The translations under genes were made by a program, and so were the position numbers. From Rickettsiales bacterium (GTDB lineage: Bacteria > Pseudomonadota > Alphaproteobacteria > Methylaequorales > Methylaequoraceae), in NCBI GenBank assembly GCA_002710765.1, contig PALK01000017.1, positions 83,134-112,521 on the forward strand: a stretch of DNA of 29,388 bases, given 5' to 3'. Positions 22,033 to 29,388 of this stretch are shown piece by piece (the stretch's first letter is position 1; each line of letters starts with the position of its first letter). The notes below the pieces were generated by a model that worked only from the letters and a program-made list of their open reading frames with translations, did no database searches and was not told where the DNA came from.

Positions 22033-23226
22033 TTAGTTGGAGGCTAAACCACGATAAACGACATAACTAAGAGTTCCAGCCACTACTAAACCACCTACTA
22101 CGATGCCGGTGACCATCATACTACCATCTTTTTCGGGTTCTGGTGGTTCTACCTCAACATCATATTCTACTTCAGGTTCGGCTTTCGCCTCAGCATCCCA
22201 ACTCATATTATTTACTAATCGTGCCGGTGGCAGATTACCTACTGGGGAGGGGGTTGCAGGGGGAGGGGTTCTCCAAGAGGCTTCTGCAGCCATCGGTTGC
22301 TTGTGGTTGGGATTGACATCTACTTCTACATCTAAGGCTGCCAAGTCTTGAGGCGAGGCTACAGGATTTTCATCATGGAACTTCAACCGTGAATCTTGAA
22401 TGTTAACGTTGTGTCCTTTGTGTTCGGTCTTACGGTCTCCACGGATTTTACCGATGACTACATATCCTCGGTCACGATAGAACTCGGGTGCATAAGCGAT
22501 AACTTCTCCTTTACGGGCTTTAGCGATACCGTCCAGCATACGCTTAATAGTTTTCTTATCAGTTCCAAAGGATAACTGATCGTCCAGAGCCTTGAGGTCA
22601 CGAGCGTTGATAACGTTGTGAACGAGATAGATAGAGGCTTGAGATAGGGCTTCCTTGCCTACGCCCGCAGGACGCTGGGAGATAAGTGTAACTCCATAAC
22701 CGAGAGCACGGCCTAATTTACAAAGACGAATAATGGGGTCGGCTGAACTTGGTCTTCCCATCTGTGGAATAAAGTCTTGACATTCTTCCACGATTGTTTG
22801 AATACCTTTACCAAGTGCGGCTTCTAAAAGGGCTTCACAATATTCAGCAATCAATTCTTGTTGCTTCTTGAGTGGCAGTCCCGCCAACTTAATAATAACT
22901 GAGTTAGAAGTAGTCTTGAGAGTATCCACTAATTCTTTCATGTTGATAGTCTGTCCCAGAGTAGGTTTGAGTGGCACGACACCGGGCATCTGTTCTGCTA
23001 AATGACCGTGAGCATCCAGAGCGTCAAAACAAACGAATTGTAATCCCAAGCGAGCAAACTCTTCCATCAGAACCGCAGCGGTCCATGACTTTCCGCTACC
23101 ACGCTTACCAGTAATAAACAGAACCTGTGAGATAAGTGAATCATCTCCATAGGCAGAGAAATGAATATCTTTGCCTAACAGGACACGATCCTTGGGGTCC
23201 TGTAATTTCTCTTGAGGTTTACCCAT
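22033..23226 (-). CDS. HerA/FtsK-type ATPase with C-terminal membrane anchor
   Basis: 397 residues. The ATPase module spans about 20-275: Walker A GKRGSGKS at 40-47, Walker B with two acidic residues in IQTIVEEC (142-149), and LISQRPAGVGKEALSQ (181-196), which carries the polar sensor Gln typical of HerA-like proteins. HerA/FtsK ATPases pump or translocate DNA; related enzymes package genomes in membrane-containing viruses. The N-terminal HAS barrel of cellular HerA is absent. Residues 300-365 are Pro/Glu-rich with PMAAEASW and SWDAEAKAE motif copies, and 370-392 are a TM segment. A C-terminal anchor is unusual for the family and points to action at a membrane or virion vertex. ATG 23224-23226 is set by TACATATA 22 nt upstream. 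Confidence 0.9.
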   Translation of the reverse strand: MGKPQEKLQDPKDRVLLGKDIHFSAYGDDSLISQVLFITGKRGSGKSWTAAVLMEEFARLGLQFVCFDALDAHGHLAEQMPGVVPLKPTLGQTINMKELVDTLKTTSNSVIIKLAGLPLKKQQELIAEYCEALLEAALGKGIQTIVEECQDFIPQMGRPSSADPIIRLCKLGRALGYGVTLISQRPAGVGKEALSQASIYLVHNVINARDLKALDDQLSFGTDKKTIKRMLDGIAKARKGEVIAYAPEFYRDRGYVVIGKIRGDRKTEHKGHNVNIQDSRLKFHDENPVASPQDLAALDVEVDVNPNHKQPMAAEASWRTPPPATPSPVGNLPPARLVNNMSWDAEAKAEPEVEYDVEVEPPEPEKDGSMMVTGIVVGGLVVAGTLSYVVYRGLASN

Positions 23227-23248
23227 AGATATAACTTCCCTGCACAAC

Positions 23249-23256
23249 TATATGTA
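23249..23256 (-). promoter_or_regulatory. TATA box for the HerA-type ATPase
   Basis: TACATATA, 22 nt to ATG. Confidence 0.65.
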
Positions 23257-23272
23257 GTTTATGGTAATAAAT

Positions 23273-24280
23273 CTATTTAGTCATCTGTGCCATTTTAGCC
23301 ATGCCGCCACCTAAACTGATAGCAGAACTGGCGTTGGTAGAATCAATGGCTTCAAACAAACCGGGGGGTGGGTTTATGTTTTTACCGTGCACTTCATTCA
23401 GTTTACGGCTGAGTTCAGCCATGCCTTTTTCACCCATGGCTTTACTGTTATAATCTGCGATGGCAATATAGAAAGTAGGTCCATAGGCTCTTAACACTTC
23501 ATCACAAGATTTACCATCGCCACGACCGGCATCAGACATAGCAGCATTGAAAATATAATCTCCGTTTTGGTCCCACATATCAGTGATAACAATAGTAACG
23601 GCTTTATCTATACCTTGTCCTTCCATTCCACGAATGCATTCTCTGAGTCCAGAAGGAATGTTAGTTCCACCACGAGGGTAGAAAGGTAGGTAGCCGAAAC
23701 TGCGTCCACTGTAATTTCGTCCCATATCGTAAGAAGTAATATAATCAATACAATCTTGATGTTGATATGATGGACCTTTCCAGAGAACGTTAGGGTATGA
23801 TTCAAACTCATAAATAGCGAAAGCATCATCACCAAGTAGACATTGTTTAATCATAATAGCGGTGCAAATACGGGCTACCTCCCAGCGACCGAAAGTATAA
23901 CCTTTCCATGAAGCAGCGGTAGCACCCATAGAACCAGATACATCTACAATTACATTTACCATAGTGTTCTTTCCAGATTTTCCACGAGGGACACGGGCTT
24001 GAGCAGCAGTCACAGGTGTAGTTCCGGGCAGTGGAAGTGGAACGAAAGTAGGATACTTGGCACCTTTCATACCTTGAGATGGATCCCAAGTAGTAGTGCG
24101 TATAGGTGCTAATGGTGTGCGAGGTGCTTTAGGTTTTTCTACTAAAGGTGGTGCAATATCTTCATAAAAGGCTCGTAATGGATTTTCAAAACCAAATGGT
24201 TTTTCTTCAGCATCACAATCTCCAACAGGTTCTAACCACACGAAGGGGTCTTTTAGTTTATTAACATCTACTTCACTCAC
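23273..24280 (-). CDS. VWA-domain protein with intact MIDAS
   Basis: 335 residues. The VWA domain (about 105-300) has the MIDAS metal site: DVSGS at 113-117, Thr in YPRGGTNIPSG near 206, and Asp in IVITDMWDQ near 234. It should bind Mg or Mn and a protein ligand. An N-terminal 100-residue Pro-rich region with DAEEKPFG has no recognised fold. VWA proteins commonly partner with AAA ATPases and, in some clusters, with HExxH metallopeptidase-like proteins, one of which is encoded two genes upstream. The GTG start 24278-24280 overlaps the upstream TGA (GTGA), so expression is coupled to the zinc-rich protein. Confidence 0.92.
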   Translation of the reverse strand: MSEVDVNKLKDPFVWLEPVGDCDAEEKPFGFENPLRAFYEDIAPPLVEKPKAPRTPLAPIRTTTWDPSQGMKGAKYPTFVPLPLPGTTPVTAAQARVPRGKSGKNTMVNVIVDVSGSMGATAASWKGYTFGRWEVARICTAIMIKQCLLGDDAFAIYEFESYPNVLWKGPSYQHQDCIDYITSYDMGRNYSGRSFGYLPFYPRGGTNIPSGLRECIRGMEGQGIDKAVTIVITDMWDQNGDYIFNAAMSDAGRGDGKSCDEVLRAYGPTFYIAIADYNSKAMGEKGMAELSRKLNEVHGKNINPPPGLFEAIDSTNASSAISLGGGMAKMAQMTK

Positions 24281-27039
24281 AGTATCACCACGTTACCTTT
24301 TGCCTCGTTCATCTTTTGACTGCCTTCTTGGTTAGCAGGAGTGTGCATCCAATTCCAGAAACCGGGAATTAAACCACTTTGGCCTGTTTGTTCAATGGCT
24401 AACTCAGACCTAAATACCTCTAAAGAATATTGACGAGGTTTAGGGGTCAGCAAGTCAGGAGTATTTCTATCCTTCCAACCTTGAATCCTAATTTGTCCTT
24501 TTCCTTTTCGGAACATTAGCACGGCCATGCCGGGGTAGTAAACACCACGCTCGTAAGCATCTTGTAAATCTTTGCCACCACCAATTAATGTCCAATCACT
24601 GCTGGGGTAAGGAGTTAATTTATTTTTATCTGGGGCGTGTTTTTGAGCCATGGATTTTCCACGCTTATAGATTTGCTCACAAGTTTTACATTTAATCATG
24701 GCCATTCTTCCTTGGCTGGGGTCGTCAATAGAACCTACTTGAGTTATGTCATGCACAGTAATGCCGATTTCTCCGCCAGTGTTAGAAGTTACACTGGACA
24801 AACTACCAGTATGGAAAGGATCACAAATAACATGAGTTTTATCATCACACCATTCGTAGCGGCGAGCCACTTCTAAAGTAGGTGGTGTGGTTTGAGTGCG
24901 AGGGTCGTAATTAGGCCCTAACATGAAACGAGGATAAGTGACGGGTGCTTTAAGTGGGGTGTTGGGATTAGCAGGGTCACGATAACTACGACACTCAACA
25001 GATTCATCCACCCAACGATTTTTACTATTTTTGAAAGCGTGTTGTGCACGACCTTCGGCAATCATCATGGTAAATCCACTCCATGTAACTCCAGAACAAG
25101 GTCCAGTTTGGGTAGCCCCTGCTTGAATCTTAGCCTCTACACAACTAACACCATCGCCCATGTAAGTTCCATTAGCAGCAGTGCAAACCTCTTCAGTAGA
25201 CATCATAGCAGTTCCGTTTGGTAATTGACAACAACCTTGTGGGGCGGGAGTAGTAGGTGTGCCAGTATTGTTTTGAGTATTTCCATTAGGCATCATTACA
25301 GGGTCATGTTCACACTTGATTCCTAATGCTGAGCCTCCGCCGGGGTCTTGGGTGCGGATTTGGTCTAAAGTAGTGGGAACTATGGAAGATGTGTGAATGC
25401 CAGCCAATGATAATCCAAAACGATAATCATCACTATCTCGGGAATCTAAATAAATAGACCAAACAGGTTTATTCCGAATAGGTCTACCAGTAACTTGGGC
25501 AGTAGTTAGGAATCCACCATCTTGTTTAGCAGAGATAACTAATTTTTTACGGGGGAAGAGGAAGGCTCTACCACCAACTCCCTTAAACTCTTGGAGATTG
25601 ACCGGATCGGTTTGGTCTTTACATTGAGGACATTGGTCCATTTTTCTGCCGGGAGGTGTGACATCCCATTTATTACCCATGTTAGCACCTTTACCTGTGG
25701 TTCCAACACCACACTGCCAATTATTTACAGACATTCCACCACATTGTCGGCCAGTCATATCATAATCCATTTGATTTCCACAAACCAAACACCGAGAAAT
25801 AGCGTTGTCAGCCCATAAAGAAGGCATACCTGCTAAGCCATTATAACTATTATGTGCAGTGCATATAATTTTAGGGTCCATAGTAAAAGCATGACGCATA
25901 GCACTGATAGGATAACGACTGGGTAAAGCATTTTTACCACGAGCAATTTGTTGCATATTCATTTCGGCCACATATTCAGGCTTATATTCTTTAGTGGGGC
26001 CTAAAACCTTGGGTTGTCCTATTTCCCACCCCATGTTAGGAAGGTAATTTCCAGAACATCCTGCTTCAGTGCAACGATTGGTTCCATTTTTTCCAATGCC
26101 GTTATAGATACCACCAGTTTGAGGTGAAGAAGGATTATTAGAGGGACTCATATCTACTTCGGATTCAGTCATAGGACGACCAAACGGATAACTGGTAGAT
26201 GGTGGTGGGAAAAATCTTTCATGGTCGCAAGAATCACAAGTGAAACCATAAGGTCGTTTGAAAGCACCGATTTGGTAACCTACTTCTAAATTAGGTATGA
26301 AGTCACAAGCCTCTTCAAAACTATTAATTTGACGATCGTAGGCAGGAGAACTGTAAGTTAAACGATAGGCAAAAGGTTTTCCATGGTCTAATTTAGAAAC
26401 TTTTCCTTTGGGTTGAATCTGCCAGACATATTTTTGTGATTCTACCATATCTTGGGTTTCAGCCTGTAGGTTAGAGACATTCTGTTCTTTAACGAAATGT
26501 TTGGCATAACTTTCTTTGCCACAACCACGCTTTTCCACATTAGAAGAATTACAATAAATGCATACAGAGGCACTGGGATTACGGGTGGCCCATTGTTCAC
26601 CACAATCTTTGCACACTACATAATCATTACAACGCACACGAGTCATAACTAAGAAACCAGACTGACCGTTCATAGAGTTCTTCAGTAAATCTACGTTGCC
26701 TCGCCATGTTTTCATATTGCCGTAAACTCCAAAGTCTACGAACTCCCAATTATAAATAAAATCACGACGGCCACAACCGCCCATAGAGGGGTCACAGATA
26801 TAAATACCTGAATCATAGGATTGGTCGGCGTTAACTGGAGAATAACTGGATAAGAACTTACGGATGTTAAAAACAATTCCGGGTTTGTTCTTCATGAAAT
26901 GACTGACCATTTGTTTTTCATCAGTGTCTTGAATAGTGGTAGCATCATTAGGATCTGTTTGGTAAATGCCATTAAATATATCTAACATAATTTGTTGACC
27001 TTTGGGTGAGTAGAAAGGATAGTCGTCGTAAGTTCCCAT
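24277..27039 (-). CDS. Large Cys-rich zinc-binding protein
   Basis: 920 residues with many Cys pairs: a zinc ribbon near 143-163 (CKDC...CIYC), CDSCDHERFF near 275, CTEAGC, CLVCG, CPQCKDQ, and CKTCEQ near 800. A module near 610-640 (CCQLPNGT...CTAANGTYMGDGVSC) resembles a disulfide-rich repeat common in secreted proteins of Planctomycetota and others. No TM segment or catalytic motif seen. The number of metal sites suggests a scaffold between the metallopeptidase-like and VWA proteins it lies between. ATG 27037-27039 is preceded by AAGGAG that overlaps the stop of 27045-28271; an upstream in-frame GTG (27046-27048) lies too close to this SD. Confidence 0.88.
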   Translation of the reverse strand: MGTYDDYPFYSPKGQQIMLDIFNGIYQTDPNDATTIQDTDEKQMVSHFMKNKPGIVFNIRKFLSSYSPVNADQSYDSGIYICDPSMGGCGRRDFIYNWEFVDFGVYGNMKTWRGNVDLLKNSMNGQSGFLVMTRVRCNDYVVCKDCGEQWATRNPSASVCIYCNSSNVEKRGCGKESYAKHFVKEQNVSNLQAETQDMVESQKYVWQIQPKGKVSKLDHGKPFAYRLTYSSPAYDRQINSFEEACDFIPNLEVGYQIGAFKRPYGFTCDSCDHERFFPPPSTSYPFGRPMTESEVDMSPSNNPSSPQTGGIYNGIGKNGTNRCTEAGCSGNYLPNMGWEIGQPKVLGPTKEYKPEYVAEMNMQQIARGKNALPSRYPISAMRHAFTMDPKIICTAHNSYNGLAGMPSLWADNAISRCLVCGNQMDYDMTGRQCGGMSVNNWQCGVGTTGKGANMGNKWDVTPPGRKMDQCPQCKDQTDPVNLQEFKGVGGRAFLFPRKKLVISAKQDGGFLTTAQVTGRPIRNKPVWSIYLDSRDSDDYRFGLSLAGIHTSSIVPTTLDQIRTQDPGGGSALGIKCEHDPVMMPNGNTQNNTGTPTTPAPQGCCQLPNGTAMMSTEEVCTAANGTYMGDGVSCVEAKIQAGATQTGPCSGVTWSGFTMMIAEGRAQHAFKNSKNRWVDESVECRSYRDPANPNTPLKAPVTYPRFMLGPNYDPRTQTTPPTLEVARRYEWCDDKTHVICDPFHTGSLSSVTSNTGGEIGITVHDITQVGSIDDPSQGRMAMIKCKTCEQIYKRGKSMAQKHAPDKNKLTPYPSSDWTLIGGGKDLQDAYERGVYYPGMAVLMFRKGKGQIRIQGWKDRNTPDLLTPKPRQYSLEVFRSELAIEQTGQSGLIPGFWNWMHTPANQEGSQKMNEAKGNVVIL

Positions 27040-27044
27040 ATTTA

Positions 27045-28271
27045 TCACTCCTTGTAGGCTACATGGTTAGGGTAGGAAATATCAGCAATCCACTGACGAG
27101 CAGCATCTATGCCTTTCAGATTTCCATAGCCGTTGGTAGCAGCATTACCAGCGAACTCTTGTGTTAACAACATACGATACATAAAATTGTGGTCACGGGC
27201 TGGATGTCCAGCAGGAACATTAGTAGAAGGTTGATAAGCACCTACAAACTGATTAGTTATAACTAATCCACAGTCTGGGCAGAGACTATCAAAATATTGC
27301 ACGGGATAAAGTTGACCTTTTATTTTATAATAACGTGGTGGGTCAGGATCGGTGGTGTTAGTTTTTCCACCATAGTGAATTACTTCTTCTACAACATAAT
27401 CGCCGGGGTTGAGTGTTCCTAACTTAGTTCCAGTTCCACCCATAGGAGAAGTGGTAGAATTAGGGAAACAATAGATTTCCATAGTGCTGTTATCTTGATA
27501 AGCAGTAATAGTTTTACTTAATCTAACTTTAGCCCACTTGTTAGCATCTAATCCAGAAGCCAGTGCAAAACCAATTGGTGGATAGAATTGAGTGCCTAAA
27601 CCATGACCTTGCACGGTTTGATAAAGGGGTGTGGCAGTAGTGGGTTTTCCAGTAGCGGGGTCCAGACCTTCTAATTCACCGGGTTTGCCACCGGGAGGTG
27701 ACCAACGATTATCAACTAATTTACCACGGACACGCAAATCATTATGGCGAGTTAAGTGTTCATCACGGTTTTCACCAACTCCACATTGACGAGTTAAAAC
27801 TTCCCACATTCGGCCTTCAGCCATGGCTTTACGATACAAGGCTTCTAAGTTTTTATCGGGCACACGCTTCCAGTTTAAACTGCGAGTAACATTGAAGTTA
27901 ACTACAATATCAGAAAGAACGTTAGACCACATACCTTGTTGGCTGGGAGCACAAGGATAAGATTTTACTTCTTTTTGCCAGTCACATCCTCTGCCGGGGT
28001 GTGTGGTCAGATGTCCAATCTCGTGTCCAATAACGAAAGTAGTGCCAGCAATCCGAGCGATATGATTAGCAGGATAACCATGATAATTGGCAGCAATACA
28101 TTTTTGCATAAAACTATCGCTGAACTCTACATTTTTAGAATCGGTTTTAGCACCTTTAAAAGAATTGCCTAAGAAACATTTGACAGATCCGGGAATACCT
28201 GTAGCCTGTTTTAGAAAGGCCCAAGCATCGGCAAACTCATCGTTAGCCTGTTGAACAGCGTTGTCTGCCAT
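27045..28271 (-). CDS. HExxH metallopeptidase-like protein of the VWA-associated type
   Basis: 408 residues. FVIGHEIGHLTTH (H83, E84, H87) is a zincin active site, and WSNVLSDIVVNFNVTR about 30 residues later resembles the downstream N-x-x-x-D-x-x-x-N motif of the putative metallopeptidase domain (DUF2201-like) that accompanies VWA proteins; D121 may be the third zinc ligand. Residues 200-330 are Gly/Thr/Pro-rich and beta-like; CPDCG near 333 is a possible structural zinc half-site. The substrate is unknown; it could be a VWA-AAA remodelled virion protein or a precursor with x-A-E sites. First gene of the operon 28271-23273; TTTATATA 22 nt before ATG. Confidence 0.85.
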   Translation of the reverse strand: MADNAVQQANDEFADAWAFLKQATGIPGSVKCFLGNSFKGAKTDSKNVEFSDSFMQKCIAANYHGYPANHIARIAGTTFVIGHEIGHLTTHPGRGCDWQKEVKSYPCAPSQQGMWSNVLSDIVVNFNVTRSLNWKRVPDKNLEALYRKAMAEGRMWEVLTRQCGVGENRDEHLTRHNDLRVRGKLVDNRWSPPGGKPGELEGLDPATGKPTTATPLYQTVQGHGLGTQFYPPIGFALASGLDANKWAKVRLSKTITAYQDNSTMEIYCFPNSTTSPMGGTGTKLGTLNPGDYVVEEVIHYGGKTNTTDPDPPRYYKIKGQLYPVQYFDSLCPDCGLVITNQFVGAYQPSTNVPAGHPARDHNFMYRMLLTQEFAGNAATNGYGNLKGIDAARQWIADISYPNHVAYKE

Positions 28272-28293
28272 GATTATAATACTACGGAGAGAC

Positions 28294-28301
28294 TATATAA
28301 A
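28294..28301 (-). promoter_or_regulatory. TATA box for the metallopeptidase-zinc-VWA operon
   Basis: TTTATATA, 22 nt to ATG, spacer without SD. Confidence 0.65.
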
Positions 28302-28306
28302 GTTTA

Positions 28307-29388
28307 TCATTGTAGACAATCTTTGAACCGAGCGTTGAAGAAGTTACGGTCTTGCAGCGACATATTTCCAGTATCAACTAAACAAGCCTTAGCCTTAATT
28401 CGTTGCTTGGTCGGCAAACTCTTAGTTAATTCCTTCATGTAATCATTGAAAGCACCAGCCCATGCGTTGTTATCAACGAAACATTGGGTGTGATATTGTG
28501 AACTTACATCAGCAGGAACAATGTAAACTTGTGTGCCTTGTAACAATTGACCTTTTTCATCACTTTGAGTGGTTCCGATAGCGGAAGAAATACCGGCTGT
28601 AAACAACATGGTTACATATTCAGCATCAGTTTCAGAAGGTTGTGCTTCGGCTTGGTCACCGGCTCGTTGAAGTCTAACCCAAAGACGGAGTGTGTCTTCA
28701 CCGTGCATACCACGGTTAGCAGCCTGTGGGGTGGTAGTTGGAGCGTGTTTAAGAACGAAACAACCAATAACATCATCTTCAGGGGCATTGGTGGGGTCAC
28801 GAATGTTTTGTTGAAGTGCACGAGAGGCTTGTTTAATCCAATCTTCTAAAGAAGTTTTACGCATAGTCATGTTGGCTGCATCACCGAAGTTCTGGAAAAC
28901 ATGACCATCAGTTACATACTGATCGAAAGTCTTTTGGAAGTTAGTGAGAACAGTTCCAATTTCTACTCGGCTACCACTGCGAGTGCTACCGACCTGATAG
29001 CGACCTATCACTCGCAATCCTTGGTCGGCGTTGTTTACTGCTGTAGCCAAATCAGCACCTAATGGTGAAGCGATGCTACCCGAGTTACCAAGAATCATGC
29101 CATTCAGTCCTCGGGTTTGTCCACGGTTAATCAAGATACCATATGGACCCATGCTGTCAAAGTAAGTTCTCCATCCCAAACGATTCGGTCGTGGGTTGGG
29201 GGCGTTGTTAGCATCTCCGAAGAAATCGTTTTGGCGAGGTGCTTGACGAGTTCCTGCAGGTGGTGGTGTAACTGCTTGAGGCATAGGTATAATAGAACCA
29301 GACACACAACCAGACACTTCGTTAATGTCGGAGTCAAGAATTGAATCACCAGAGATAGAACGCATCTCGGAATCCAACATCATCAACA
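28307..29388 (-). CDS. Hypothetical protein, truncated by the window edge
   Basis: At least 359 residues; the frame remains open at the right edge, where two ATGs and a TTG lie in the last few codons, so the true start may be at 29386 or beyond the window. The first 75 visible residues are acidic then Pro-rich; the rest is probably folded, with LLQGTQVYIVPADVSSQYH and a C-terminal helix-rich region (RIKAKACLVDTG). DAEYVTML near 250 is a weak copy of the recurrent motif. No TM segment, no catalytic motif recognised. It precedes the metallopeptidase operon by a 35-nt gap that holds that operon's TATA box. Confidence 0.8.
   Translation of the reverse strand, partial: LMMLDSEMRSISGDSILDSDINEVSGCVSGSIIPMPQAVTPPPAGTRQAPRQNDFFGDANNAPNPRPNRLGWRTYFDSMGPYGILINRGQTRGLNGMILGNSGSIASPLGADLATAVNNADQGLRVIGRYQVGSTRSGSRVEIGTVLTNFQKTFDQYVTDGHVFQNFGDAANMTMRKTSLEDWIKQASRALQQNIRDPTNAPEDDVIGCFVLKHAPTTTPQAANRGMHGEDTLRLWVRLQRAGDQAEAQPSETDAEYVTMLFTAGISSAIGTTQSDEKGQLLQGTQVYIVPADVSSQYHTQCFVDNNAWAGAFNDYMKELTKSLPTKQRIKAKACLVDTGNMSLQDRNFFNARFKDCLQ

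Noticed and set aside
18136..23226. Eukaryotic giant virus (Nucleocytoviricota) origin suggested by the SOD and a packaging-type ATPase
   Set aside because: SD sites overlapping stops, ATGA and GTGA overlaps, and GTG/TTG starts are prokaryotic features, and no double-jelly-roll capsid or eukaryotic-type gene set is seen.
292..28301. T4-type late promoters (TATAAATA as a phage -10 element) and thus a bacterial jumbo phage
   Set aside because: The octamer matches, and some spacers hold an SD, but about half do not; with a -10 reading those genes would have a short leader and no SD. The constant 22-nt distance is better explained by leaderless archaeal initiation.

Overview
The window looks like an interior piece of a DNA virus or virus-like element of an archaeon. 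All 35 genes I can support lie on the minus strand and are packed almost end to end. Both ends of the window cut through a gene. No gene-free stretch reaches 300 bases, and I see no tRNA, rRNA, CRISPR array, integrase, insertion sequence, polymerase, primase, terminase or tail gene. The archaeal assignment rests on promoters. Most transcription units begin with a TATA box (mostly TATAAATA, TACATATA or TATAAGTA) whose last base lies exactly 22 nt before the start codon. That places the box centre near -26 from the ATG, which suits leaderless archaeal mRNA. A second class has 42-47 nt between box and ATG plus a Shine-Dalgarno (SD) sequence, and internal operon genes use SD sites or ATGA/GTGA overlaps. 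The host lineage cannot be named from this sequence.

Layout in the direction of transcription (right to left). 29388-22033: a partial unknown gene, then a three-gene operon (HExxH metallopeptidase-like protein, large Cys-rich zinc-binding protein, VWA/MIDAS protein), an unknown Pro-rich protein and a HerA/FtsK-type ATPase with a C-terminal membrane anchor (the ATPase lies beyond the Pro-rich gene in coordinates 22033-23226). 20799-15818: small membrane-anchored and disordered proteins, a membrane-anchored Cu/Zn superoxide dismutase, a very basic protein that may bind DNA, and a pair of ORFs that read as one protein if the frame slips by -1 at a G5 run. 16234-9270: an SH3-like/DnaJ-type-zinc pair and a 662-residue repeat-bearing membrane protein. 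9238-4390: a dense set of membrane proteins, including two small paralogous families. 4305-2964: two paralogous, beta-rich capsid-like proteins, one interrupted by an in-frame TAA. 2889-1: a small membrane protein, a GT2 glycosyltransferase, an AAA ATPase and a partial gene.

Taken together this resembles a virion-structure and morphogenesis region rich in membrane proteins: capsid-like pair, many single- or double-TM proteins, a HerA-type ATPase (possible packaging motor), a basic candidate nucleoprotein, and an AAA/VWA/metallopeptidase remodelling set. Nearly all the TM and disordered proteins carry a short recurrent motif (aromatic or Met)-x-Ala-Glu, often next to a TM segment, which I propose may be a maturation-protease site or a docking signal. 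The viral identity is an inference: no hallmark capsid or replication protein was recognised with certainty.
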